From NCBI RefSeq assembly GCF_019336435.1, contig NZ_JAHWXQ010000002.1, forward strand, positions 124,001 to 188,000: a DNA stretch of 64,000 bases. Reading direction: 5' to 3'. The position numbers were made by a program, and so were the translations under genes. Shown one piece after another: positions 53,470 through 61,738 of the stretch. Origin of the DNA: Pontibacter populi (lineage in GTDB: Bacteria > Bacteroidota > Bacteroidia > Cytophagales > Hymenobacteraceae). The notes below the pieces were generated by a model, which saw nothing but the letters and a program-made list of their open reading frames with translations, made no database searches and was not told where the DNA came from. The stretch's first letter is position 1; every line of letters starts with the position of its first letter.

Positions 53470-53510
53470 TGTCTGAATCAGGATTTACAGGATTAAAGAA
53501 TTGTCAGGAT
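53470..53510. repeat. Dispersed short repeat tgtctgaatcaggattta
   Basis: The same words are found at 33620-33651 (tgtctgaatcaggatttaaggattggcaggat there, here with an 9-10-nt insertion). Related AGGATT-phased sequence is common in spacers of many bacteria, from memory. Confidence 0.5.
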
Positions 53511-53553
53511 TGGGGTTATTGGTATAGTTGGAGGTATAGTTTTATAGTTGGCG

Positions 53554-54167
53554 TGGTCCAACCACCCCTTTATCCCCTCCTTGTCTAAGGCGGGGAGCTT
53601 TTTTTGCCTTAGACAAGAAGGGGCTGTAGTTTTATAGCTGTGGTTTTAACCCACCCCAGCCCCTCCCGAGAGGGGAATTCCTGCCTTTGCTATAGTTTAA
53701 GGTGTAGTTTTATAGTTACGGTTAGCCATCCCCCTGCCCCTTCAAAGGGGGACTTTTTGTAACTGCTCTAATTTCAGTTATAGTTCTATAGTTACTTACC
53801 ACGAGCAGGACAGGTTTACCTGTTCTTACGAAATTACCAACACGATAAAGCTAGTTGCAATAAGGCCTAAATTAACTATAGCTTGAGCTATCGAGCTTGA
53901 TCACAGTCTTTGGGTTGAGCGCCTTGTAGATTTGCGGTGCTGAAAGCATTGCGAGGAACGAGCAAAGCAAATGTACACCGCGCGATGCCCGAAGACGGGG
54001 CCTCCCGGCCGTGAGGGCACCAAAGTAAACTATAGAAAGATAGGCAAGTAGAGCTCCCAGGAGTAGAGGAGATTTGAAAGAAAAGGCTTGGTTCGGATTA
54101 GAGAGATCTCAACTAAGCTGAAATAGATTTCTCCTAACGTAGAAATGACAAAATAGAGGAACTATAG
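53554..54167. repeat. Mosaic dispersed repeat, copy B (614 bp), inverted
   Basis: Reverse complement of copy A (42600-43213), module by module and of equal length; by eye about three quarters to four fifths identical, higher in the core at 53970-54030. Together they bracket the mnmE-gltA segment as inverted repeats about 10.3 kb apart. Confidence 0.85.
53784..54051 (+). pseudogene. Decayed counterpart of the short frame in copy A
   Basis: Reading the frame equivalent to 42725-42982: the first 24 codons match (GQVYLFLRNYQHDK), then stop codons and slips appear, and the last part is again clean from the ATG at 53971 (MYTARCPKTGPPGREGTK, then VNYRKIGK and stop at 54051). It would encode 26 residues only. 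Interpreted as a dead copy if the copy A frame is ever translated. Confidence 0.4.
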
Positions 54168-54244
54168 GACAGCCTAACACTTAGGATATCCAAAGAGAAA
54201 CTTAAGAAGTTATTTTTAAAACTGTACTTAACATAATCCTCTCA

Positions 54245-56170
54245 CTACAAAACCTGCATTTCAATCCTTCTGTTGAGCTGGCGATTCTCTTCAGAAGTAT
54301 TGGGCTTAACTGGCTTAGTTTCTCCATAGCCTTTGTGGCGAATGCGGGAACCACTAATACCGTGTGAAGTCAGATAATCAACTACAGCTTTGGCGCGCTT
54401 TTCAGAAAGGATCAGGTTAGCTGCATCAGAACCCACATCATCGGTATGGCCAGTTATCTCTATCTTAATTTCCTTGTTCTGGCGCATGAAGTTGATGAGC
54501 TTGTTTAGCTCTGTTTGTGATCTTTTCTCCAGATCATATTTGGCAGATGGGAAGAAAAGGTTAGTGAGGACGGCTACAGATCCAGCTTTTATCGGCTTAA
54601 GATACACATCTAAAGCGACCGGAGTCAGGTTTTTTCGGGAGGTATAATCGAAGTTGAGACTGTTCATCATAAACTGTGGCGCACTTACAAACAAAGCGTA
54701 TTGCTTGCCTTCTGTCAGTACAACCGTATACTCTCCACTCAGTTTGTCGGACTGGACCTGCTGTACCAGCGAATCTAGTTCTATATCGTATAGTTGCACG
54801 GTTGCTCCCAGAGGTTTCTTCGTATCAGCATGATAGACTCGACCTTGCGCGTAAGTGCTTTTAGATTTTGACTGCCACACTTCCGGCACATCCAGCGAGT
54901 AAAGCTGTACCGTTGAAGCTCCGGATTCAGTGTTCATGCTACGTGCATAAAATCCCAGCTTGTTATCCGGAGTAATGTAAAGTGAGCTTTCGTCGGCATG
55001 GGTGTTTAAAGGGTAGCCCAGATTTTTCGGAGTTTCCCACTTATGCTTTGCGGCCATGTCGGTCATAAACACATCCAGCCCGCCTAAGCCTTTATGGCCA
55101 TCGCTAACAAAATACAACGTTGATCCGCTAACATGAATAAATGGTGCCAGGTCACGACCTTTTGAGTTCACCGGTTCGCCCATATTACTAGGCTTTTGCC
55201 ACGAGCCATCTTCGTTCAAGCTTGTTACCCAGATATCCTCTTTGCCTACGCCTCCACCTCGCATAGAACTGAAGTATAACGTACGGCCATCGGCAGAAAG
55301 ACTTGGCTGCGAATCCCAGGCTTTTGAGTTTACCGTAGTACCCATATTTTTAGGCTTGCTCCACTCATTGCCCGTCCGGACAGAAATATACAGATCGCAA
55401 TCCCCAAAACTATCAGGCCGGCTGCAGGAAGTAAATACAAGTGTTTTACCATCGCCGGAAATAGTGGCGGCTCCTTCGTTGGCGGCGGTATTTATAGTTT
55501 CAGAAATAGAGACTGGCGCAAGCCAGTTCCCATCCTTCAGCTCGCTGATATAAATGTTTTCGTCGTGATCAGGTTGGCTTCCCATGCGGGCAGTAAAAAT
55601 AAGGTAACGCTGGTCAGCAGTTGTAGATGGAAAGTACTGTAGCGGGTACCGGTTTATAGTGGATGGTAGTTGCACCGTATTGAACTTAACCGGCGACTTC
55701 ATTGCTTCCAAGGCATAATCTACAGTCTCTACCTGGTTCTGTACATAAGCAATGTAACGCGAGTTTTTGGTATTGGCTTTTAGATAAGCGTCATAGTTGG
55801 TTTTGGCAGCTTCGTAATCGCCCCTGTCAAAATGAAGCTCTGCCAGATCGAGATAGTAGTTTGCGAACGATGGGGTGTAAGGCATAAGCTTAAGGCCTTG
55901 CTGCAGCTGTTCGAAAGCAGCAGTTTTATTACCCATCATCTTATTCAGGTTTGCCGCCTTCAGGTAAGCTTCTGCAAAATTGGGGTCTTTCTCCACTGCT
56001 TCGCCCAACAGTTCCAGCGCCTTCGTAAAATCCCGCGAACGGGCATAGGTATCCGCTTTCAGGTACAGGCTTTCAGCTTTTTTGTTGGTTGTATTCAGCG
56101 TTTGTTTCTGAGCAAAACCGGTGATAGTCAGGAAAAAGCTCAGGAGAAAAACAAGCAGTTGCTTCGGCAT
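54245..56170 (-). CDS. OmpA-family protein with TPR, PD40 propeller and regulatory domains (PorE-like)
   Basis: 641-residue envelope protein. Signal peptide about 1-20; TPR repeats about 25-150 (KALELLGEAVEKDPNFAEAYLKAANL); WD40-like PD40 beta-propeller about 170-420 (repeating S-x-D-G-R/K-T-L-x-F motif); a carboxypeptidase-regulatory-like domain about 440-510; C-terminal OmpA domain 525-641 (IEITGHTDDVGSDAANLILSEKRAKAVVDYL), which binds peptidoglycan. This domain order is that of PorE of type IX secretion. The phylum has several paralogues with that layout, so a PorE role is likely but not certain. It follows queE by 6 bp. Confidence 0.85.
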   Translation of the reverse strand: MPKQLLVFLLSFFLTITGFAQKQTLNTTNKKAESLYLKADTYARSRDFTKALELLGEAVEKDPNFAEAYLKAANLNKMMGNKTAAFEQLQQGLKLMPYTPSFANYYLDLAELHFDRGDYEAAKTNYDAYLKANTKNSRYIAYVQNQVETVDYALEAMKSPVKFNTVQLPSTINRYPLQYFPSTTADQRYLIFTARMGSQPDHDENIYISELKDGNWLAPVSISETINTAANEGAATISGDGKTLVFTSCSRPDSFGDCDLYISVRTGNEWSKPKNMGTTVNSKAWDSQPSLSADGRTLYFSSMRGGGVGKEDIWVTSLNEDGSWQKPSNMGEPVNSKGRDLAPFIHVSGSTLYFVSDGHKGLGGLDVFMTDMAAKHKWETPKNLGYPLNTHADESSLYITPDNKLGFYARSMNTESGASTVQLYSLDVPEVWQSKSKSTYAQGRVYHADTKKPLGATVQLYDIELDSLVQQVQSDKLSGEYTVVLTEGKQYALFVSAPQFMMNSLNFDYTSRKNLTPVALDVYLKPIKAGSVAVLTNLFFPSAKYDLEKRSQTELNKLINFMRQNKEIKIEITGHTDDVGSDAANLILSEKRAKAVVDYLTSHGISGSRIRHKGYGETKPVKPNTSEENRQLNRRIEMQVL

Positions 56171-56176
56171 AAGAAT

Positions 56177-56830
56177 TTAAGGAATATCCATGTACTTGTG
56201 CGTTTGTAACGACACACGCCACTTCGGATTTGATTTCACGTATTCTACTATAAAGGGCATCAATTGGTTTGCCTTACTCCACTCCGGCTGCAGGTATAGT
56301 TTTGTATGCTCCCCAACTCTGGCAGCATGTTCCTCGGCCCACTTAAAATCACTTTTATTAAAGATAATTACTTTAAGCTCATCCGCAAATGGATACACCG
56401 AAGCATCGGGCGCTTTAAATTTCTTCGGCGATAAACACACCCAGTCCCAGTTGCCACTCAATGGGTAAGCACCAGAAGTTTCGATCATTGTACGGATGCC
56501 ATTTTCCTGAAGCTTCGAGGTAAGTGGAATCAGGTTATAAAGCAGCGGTTCGCCACCGGTTACCACCACCGTTTTACCCGGAAAAGGACTGGCCATTTCC
56601 ACGATCTCTTCTATAGTTGTAAGCGGGTGCAGTTCGGCATCCCAACTCTCTTTTACGTCGCACCAATGGCAGCCCACATCGCAGCCACCCAACCTGATAA
56701 AGTAAGCAGCGGTACCGGTGTTGCCACCTTCGCCCTGTATCGTATAGAAAGCCTCCATCAACGGCAAGCGGCTGCCATCTTTGGGCACCTGATGAATAGA
56801 AGCTGTTTTAATTATTTTTATAGACTCCAA
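56177..56830 (-). CDS. queE: 7-carboxy-7-deazaguanine synthase
   Basis: Radical-SAM enzyme converting 6-carboxytetrahydropterin to 7-carboxy-7-deazaguanine in queuosine synthesis. 217 residues. The iron-sulfur motif CX3CX2C is C-DVG-C-HW-C (GGCDVGCHWCDVKESW, about 47-62), and the SAM-binding VVTGGEPLLYN lies near 90. N-terminal MEAFYTIQGEGGNTGTAAYFIRLGGC is family-specific. ATG at 56830. It is upstream of the PorE-like gene with a 6-bp gap, so they share a transcript although unrelated in job. Confidence 0.92.
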   Translation of the reverse strand: MESIKIIKTASIHQVPKDGSRLPLMEAFYTIQGEGGNTGTAAYFIRLGGCDVGCHWCDVKESWDAELHPLTTIEEIVEMASPFPGKTVVVTGGEPLLYNLIPLTSKLQENGIRTMIETSGAYPLSGNWDWVCLSPKKFKAPDASVYPFADELKVIIFNKSDFKWAEEHAARVGEHTKLYLQPEWSKANQLMPFIVEYVKSNPKWRVSLQTHKYMDIP

Positions 56831-56920
56831 AATACTGTTCCTCGCGCACTGGTTGTAAGTCAGTGCTTTTACCTGCTATCTTCTTTTCTGTCTGACTTAT
56901 TAAAAAGTCTGCAGAACTTG

Positions 56921-56928
56921 CAAAGGTA
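56921..56928 (-). promoter_or_regulatory. -7 box TACCTTTG upstream of queE
   Basis: Exact TAnnTTTG match on the minus strand, leaving a leader of about 85 nt. The leader has a hairpin gcactga-cttacaacc-agtgc but no preQ1 aptamer that I can recognise. Confidence 0.5.
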
Positions 56929-57073
56929 GCTAAAATTGCAACAAGGTTTATAATGTGTCTGTTCCGTTAAACCCAGCGAATAAAATTATAGTTGGGTTAG
57001 TGGTTTATAGTTCTATAGTTACAATCTATAGTTTGCCTTCCAAAGACATAGTTCGTCTAAACTATAGATCATA

Positions 57074-57110
57074 AAAAAGCTCCTGCTGATAAATACAACA
57101 GGAGCTTTTA
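57074..57110 (-). terminator. Terminator after folD
   Basis: AAAAGCTCCTG and CAGGAGCTTTT with a 13-nt loop, then T-run on the minus strand. Confidence 0.8.
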
Positions 57111-57129
57111 TAGTTTAAATTATCAGTAA

Positions 57130-58011
57130 TTATGCATAAATCTCGCGCTTGGCGGCACGGAGCGTGTTTTTAAGAAGCATGGCTATAGTTAACGGACCAA
57201 CACCTCCCGGTACAGGTGTGATGTAACTGCATTTCGGAGCCACATTCTCGAAATCAACATCGCCGCGCAACCTGTAACCAGATTTACGACTGTCATCCGG
57301 GACGCGGGTTGTGCCTACATCTATCACCACAGCACCTTCTTTTACCATGTCAGCCGTTAATAATCCTGGTATACCCACTGCAGAAATAATGATATCAGCC
57401 TGACGTGTATGGTAAGCCAGATCAACAGTATTGCGGTGACAAAGCGTAACGGTAGAGTTACCCGGGTAAGCTGCTTTAGCCATGAGGATACTCATAGGTG
57501 AACCTACTATATTGCTGCGCCCGATAACCACACAATGCTTACCACTTGTTTCTATGTTATAGCGCTCCAAGAGTTGCAGAATTCCAAAAGGCGTAGCCGG
57601 TAAAAAGCTGGTAAGTCCGGCAACCATCCGCCCTACATTCGCCGGATGAAAACCATCCACGTCTTTTCTTGGGTCAACGGCTTCCAGTACTTTCTGGGTA
57701 TTAATGTGTCTTGGCAACGGTAACTGAACTATAAATCCATCTATTTCATCATTGGCATTCAGTTCCTGTATCTTAACCAATAATTCTTCTTCAGTAACAT
57801 CGTCTTCGTACCGAATAAGCGTAGAGCCGAAGCCAACTTTCTCGCAGGCCAGCACTTTGTTGGTTACATAGGTTACAGAGCCTCCATCGTTACCAACCAG
57901 TACAGCCGCAAGATGGGGTATTTTACCGCCGTGTGCTTTAATTTCAGCTACTTCAGCAGCTATCTCTTGTTGTATTGCTTCGGATGTTCTTTTGCCGTCG
58001 AGCAGAATCAT
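57130..58011 (-). CDS. folD: Bifunctional methylene-THF dehydrogenase / methenyl-THF cyclohydrolase
   Basis: Interconverts 5,10-methylene-, methenyl- and 10-formyl-tetrahydrofolate for one-carbon supply. 293 residues. Key motifs: [22 protein letters not shown] with catalytic Lys near 53, [14 protein letters not shown] near 90, GFHPANVGR near 125, NADP loop [17 protein letters not shown] near 165, and C-terminal [20 protein letters not shown] at 58011. Separated by 23 bp from the CYTH gene upstream, so likely in one operon. Confidence 0.94.
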   Translation of the reverse strand: MILLDGKRTSEAIQQEIAAEVAEIKAHGGKIPHLAAVLVGNDGGSVTYVTNKVLACEKVGFGSTLIRYEDDVTEEELLVKIQELNANDEIDGFIVQLPLPRHINTQKVLEAVDPRKDVDGFHPANVGRMVAGLTSFLPATPFGILQLLERYNIETSGKHCVVIGRSNIVGSPMSILMAKAAYPGNSTVTLCHRNTVDLAYHTRQADIIISAVGIPGLLTADMVKEGAVVIDVGTTRVPDDSRKSGYRLRGDVDFENVAPKCSYITPVPGGVGPLTIAMLLKNTLRAAKREIYA

Positions 58012-58034
58012 AGTTTGTATAGTTAATGTATTAA

Positions 58035-58535
58035 TTACAAGTCAATGTAAGAGTCATGTACAAGATCTTCATCGTCTATCTGTAACAACTCTTTATAGTA
58101 GCTGCATTGTTGTTTCAGTGTTTTTGTCCCTACTGAACCGTCCAGGTCAATGGCTTCAATTTCAAAAAATTGTCCGTGCCCCTCTACCTGATCAATATGG
58201 AACTTCACGTTATCTATAAAGTAGAACTTGCGCAGTTTTCTGAGTTCTGAGATAACTTCCAGACCGCCGCAAACTGCTTCTATAGTTGCACTTCCCGGGT
58301 TCTTCAGGTACATCATCACTTCGGTTTGCTTTGCTTCTCCTGCCCAAATCCTGTTATAGTGAATCAGTACATTTTCAATGGTTCCCTGCCTTAACTTCAA
58401 CTTACCATAGTCAACTCCATAAAAAGTATCTTTCTGCGCATCAAGGCCTTTATACTCGGCATTATGTTGCAACAGTATACTTTCAACTTCTGCAGGATGA
58501 TGGCAATGGGCTTTTATAGTTATATCGGCGTACAA
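58035..58535 (-). CDS. CYTH domain protein (class IV adenylate cyclase-like)
   Basis: 166 residues making one CYTH tunnel fold. The typical ExExK start is loosely present as [18 protein letters not shown], followed by [18 protein letters not shown] and the [36 protein letters not shown] stretch that is characteristic of CyaB/thiamine-triphosphatase-type members. Substrates of such proteins include ATP, triphosphate and thiamine triphosphate; not determined here. It precedes folD with a 23-bp gap. Confidence 0.85.
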   Translation of the reverse strand: MYADITIKAHCHHPAEVESILLQHNAEYKGLDAQKDTFYGVDYGKLKLRQGTIENVLIHYNRIWAGEAKQTEVMMYLKNPGSATIEAVCGGLEVISELRKLRKFYFIDNVKFHIDQVEGHGQFFEIEAIDLDGSVGTKTLKQQCSYYKELLQIDDEDLVHDSYIDL

Positions 58536-58649
58536 GATTCAGTTTTCTAACTTGACAAAAGATTTTGTGACAAAGGACAATAGAAAGTTGTTTGCATGGT
58601 AAGTCATTTCTCTTTTGTCAAACAGTCTAATGTCAAAAGATTATAAGCG

Positions 58650-58686
58650 ACAAGCCCCGGCGCGCAGGCAGCACGTCGGGGCTTGT
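58650..58686 (-). terminator. Hairpin after lepA
   Basis: ACAAGCCCCG and CGGGGCTTGT around an 17-nt GC-rich loop, immediately after the lepA stop on the minus strand; the T-run is weak. Confidence 0.65.
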
Positions 58687-58691
58687 TATGT

Positions 58692-60476
58692 TTAGTCGAG
58701 TTTAAGCACAGCTAAGAAGGCCTCTTGCGGAATTTCCACGTTGCCTACCTGGCGCATGCGTTTCTTACCTTTCTTCTGTTTCTCAAGTAGCTTTCGCTTT
58801 CTCGAGATGTCACCACCATAACACTTGGCCAGTACGTTTTTACGCAACGCCTTTACAGTTTCACGGGCGATGATCTTCTGCCCGATAGCTGCTTGAATCG
58901 CGATCTCGAACATCTGGCGCGGCAGTAATTCACGTAATTTCTCACATAAACGCTTGCCCCAGTCATACGCTTTGTCGCGGTGAACTATAGCAGACAAAGC
59001 ATCCACAGGCTCAGCGTTCAGCATCACATCCAGCTTCACCATGTTCGACTGGCGGAAACCGATCAGTTCATAGTCAAGGGAGGCATAACCGCGCGATATG
59101 GTTTTCAGCTTGTCAAAGAAGTCAAATACGATCTCGGCAAGCGGCATTTCAAATGTCAGTTCTACACGGTCGCTGGTCAGGTACGTCTGGTTCTTTAAGA
59201 TACCACGCTTATCCATACACAGCGTAATGATCGGGCCCACAAACTCAGACTTTGAAATGATCTGCGCTTTTATGAACGGCTCTTCTACGTGATCGATATA
59301 GTTTGGCTCCGGCATTTCAGAAGGCGCACTTACTTTCAGCAATGCACCTTTTGTAGTATGCACATGGAACTGCACCGATGGCACCGTCGTGATAACGGTC
59401 ATGTCGAATTCACGCTCCAGGCGTTCCTGCACAATTTCCATGTGCAGCATACCCAGAAACCCGCAACGGAAACCAAAACCAAGTGCCGCAGAAGTTTCAG
59501 GCTCCCAAACCAGAGAAGCATCATTCAATTGCAGCTTCTCCATAGAAGCGCGCAGTTCTTCATACTCACTGGTCTCTACCGGATAAATACCGGCAAAAAC
59601 CATCGGCTTCACATCCTCAAATCCCTGAATGCCTGCAGCCGGACGATCCACGTGCGTGATCGTATCACCAACTTTTACCTCTTTCGCATTTTTAATACCA
59701 GAGATCAGGTAGCCCACATTACCGGCACCCATTACCTGTCGCGCTTCCTGGTTCAGTTTCAGCACGCCAATTTCGTCGGCTTCGTAGGTTTTTCCTGTGT
59801 TTATAAACTTTACCTTCTCTCCTTTTTTTAGCGTACCGTTAAAAATACGGAAATACACTTCTATACCTCTGTAAGAGTTAAATACAGAGTCAAAGATCAA
59901 AGCCTGTAACGGTGCTTCCGGGTCACCTTTCGGTGCCGGAATACGATCACAGATAGCATTCAGAATGTCTTCTATACCAATACCTGTTTTACCGGAAGCA
60001 TGCAGGATATCTTCTCTTTCGCAACCAATCAGTTCTATGATCTGGTCTGATACCTCTTCAGGCATGGCGTGTGGCAGGTCAATTTTATTTAGAACCGGGA
60101 TTATTTCCAGGTCGTTGCCTATTGCCAGGTATAGGTTTGAGATAGTCTGTGCTTCAATACCCTGCGATGAGTCCACTATCAGAAGTGCGCCTTCGCAGGC
60201 GGCAATAGAGCGGGATACCTCATACGAAAAGTCGACGTGACCAGGTGTATCGATCAGGTTCAGTACATACTCTTCGCCTTTGTAATTATAGTTCATCTGG
60301 ATGGCGTGGCTCTTGATAGTAATGCCGCGCTCGCGCTCCAGGTCCATGTTATCGAGCAGTTGGTTTTGCATCTCACGCTCCGCTACTGTAGAGGTAAATT
60401 CTAACAGGCGATCGGCCAGTGTACTCTTACCATGGTCGATGTGGGCAATGATGCAGAAATTGCGAATGTTCTTCAT
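58692..60476 (-). CDS. lepA: Elongation factor 4
   Basis: Ribosome-bound GTPase LepA/EF4 that affects translocation and initiation. 594 residues, standard length. G1 AHIDHGKST (11-19), G2 RERGITIKS (about 49), G3 [11 protein letters not shown] (about 76), G4 NKIDLP (about 130). The C-terminal LepA-specific domain starts near 490 and contains [40 protein letters not shown] at 60476, with a -7 box upstream. Confidence 0.95.
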   Translation of the reverse strand: MKNIRNFCIIAHIDHGKSTLADRLLEFTSTVAEREMQNQLLDNMDLERERGITIKSHAIQMNYNYKGEEYVLNLIDTPGHVDFSYEVSRSIAACEGALLIVDSSQGIEAQTISNLYLAIGNDLEIIPVLNKIDLPHAMPEEVSDQIIELIGCEREDILHASGKTGIGIEDILNAICDRIPAPKGDPEAPLQALIFDSVFNSYRGIEVYFRIFNGTLKKGEKVKFINTGKTYEADEIGVLKLNQEARQVMGAGNVGYLISGIKNAKEVKVGDTITHVDRPAAGIQGFEDVKPMVFAGIYPVETSEYEELRASMEKLQLNDASLVWEPETSAALGFGFRCGFLGMLHMEIVQERLEREFDMTVITTVPSVQFHVHTTKGALLKVSAPSEMPEPNYIDHVEEPFIKAQIISKSEFVGPIITLCMDKRGILKNQTYLTSDRVELTFEMPLAEIVFDFFDKLKTISRGYASLDYELIGFRQSNMVKLDVMLNAEPVDALSAIVHRDKAYDWGKRLCEKLRELLPRQMFEIAIQAAIGQKIIARETVKALRKNVLAKCYGGDISRKRKLLEKQKKGKKRMRQVGNVEIPQEAFLAVLKLD

Positions 60477-60494
60477 AAATATCTATACGAAGAA

Positions 60495-60502
60495 CAAAGT
60501 TA
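60495..60502 (-). promoter_or_regulatory. -7 box TAACTTTG upstream of lepA
   Basis: Exact TAnnTTTG match on the minus strand, 19 bp before the lepA ATG. Confidence 0.45.
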
Positions 60503-60670
60503 AGAAGAAAGTGCGTTTGTTGCTGCTTCTGCGGTAAAATGATTTCAGGGTAATGCTATAGTTTTAAAATTAAAGCACAATTTAACACAGGTTGCAGGAC
60601 ACCAAGTACTTTTGCAAATACAATTAAATCTGTATATTTAAGCATTTATATGATCCTATTTCACGCACCA

Positions 60671-61381
60671 ATGTCTGAAACACAAACTACCCCTCCTACC
60701 CCTGAAAGGATAGCTGAACTTGAGCAGCAATTGCTTGAGCTACAGCAAAAATGCGATTTCCTGGAAAAAGTCATACACGAAGTACCAGCTAATATATACA
60801 TCTCCGATCTGGAAAAAGGCCTCACCTGGTGCAATAAAACCAACGAGGAAAGTTTAGGCTATACCTTAGAGGAGATACGGGAAATGGGTGGTCTTGAATA
60901 CATGTATAAAATAGTGCACCCCGAGGACCATAACATTCCGGACGATAGCATCACGCACTACCAGAACTTTGAGGGAGCAGAATATGGCGGTGTGTTCAGG
61001 GCGAAGCATAAAGATGAAAAGGAATACAAGTGGTTTATAGGCTGGGCCAAAGCGTTCAGCAAGAAAGGTCCAGATGAGGTAAAGGAACTGCTATGTGTGG
61101 ATGTGGATATGAGCCCGCGCATGAATACCGACACCCAGTTAGTGCAGGCGCTCCGCGATAACCTGAAGCAAAAAAACAAGCTCCTTATAAAATGCCTCCG
61201 CAAACGGGAAATTGAAGTACTCGACCTGGTATGTAAAGGATTTAACTCGAAAGAGATTGCTGATAAATTATTTATCAGCCCTAATACGGTCAGCACGCAC
61301 CGCAAACATATTCAGCAAAAATTAGGAACTGCCAACGTAGCCGACCTGGTATCGTTAGGTAAAGAAGCTGGTCTAGGTTAA
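60671..61381 (+). CDS. PAS domain / LuxR-type transcriptional regulator
   Basis: 236 residues from the ATG at 60671 (60650 would add seven). A short coiled-coil (PERIAELEQQLLELQQKCDFLEKV, 13-36) leads into a PAS fold of the PAS_3 type (VPANIYISDLEKGLTWCNKTNEESLGYTLEEIREMGGLEYMYKIVHPED, then FRAKHKDEKEYKWFIGWAKAF). The C-terminal 65 residues form a LuxR/GerE helix-turn-helix (REIEVLDLVCKGFNSKEIADKLFISPNTVSTHRKHIQQKL). Transcription factor without a receiver domain; ligand unknown. Confidence 0.88.
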   Translation: MSETQTTPPTPERIAELEQQLLELQQKCDFLEKVIHEVPANIYISDLEKGLTWCNKTNEESLGYTLEEIREMGGLEYMYKIVHPEDHNIPDDSITHYQNFEGAEYGGVFRAKHKDEKEYKWFIGWAKAFSKKGPDEVKELLCVDVDMSPRMNTDTQLVQALRDNLKQKNKLLIKCLRKREIEVLDLVCKGFNSKEIADKLFISPNTVSTHRKHIQQKLGTANVADLVSLGKEAGLG

Positions 61382-61738
61382 ACCCCTTCACTAGCATGGC
61401 GCTTTAAACTGAGAAATTGGCTTAACACTTTCTGCACTTCTATCAAGAAAACTGGTTGAAGAGAGGTTAAGCCTATACTTTCAAAACTGAGATCCTTTCA
61501 GGATATAAAAAGGATAATGTACCTGCCCTGCCTTCACTAGTATGTTCACTATAATCGATAGTAAACTATAAGTAATTACTGAAAACGTTTCCACCTCGCA
61601 TTCTCTAACCCGGATTGAGAATTAACTGTACTTGATGGAGCTACATCTCGTACTATAGCCTAATTGTGCTCATCCTTTAATCTTATTAATCTTAATCCTA
61701 TCTTCGCATCATATTTGAATAAAACGTATTACTAAAGT
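61382..61738. other. Spacer before icmF
   Basis: 357 bp with one AACTATA site near 61564. It has imperfect words such as CTTTCAAAACTGAGATCCTTTCAGGAT but no strong hairpin, no promoter match and no RNA gene. Confidence 0.4.

Noticed and set aside
56831..56930. preQ1 riboswitch upstream of queE
   Set aside because: A hairpin is present but no conserved preQ1-I/II core or pseudoknot tail could be traced.
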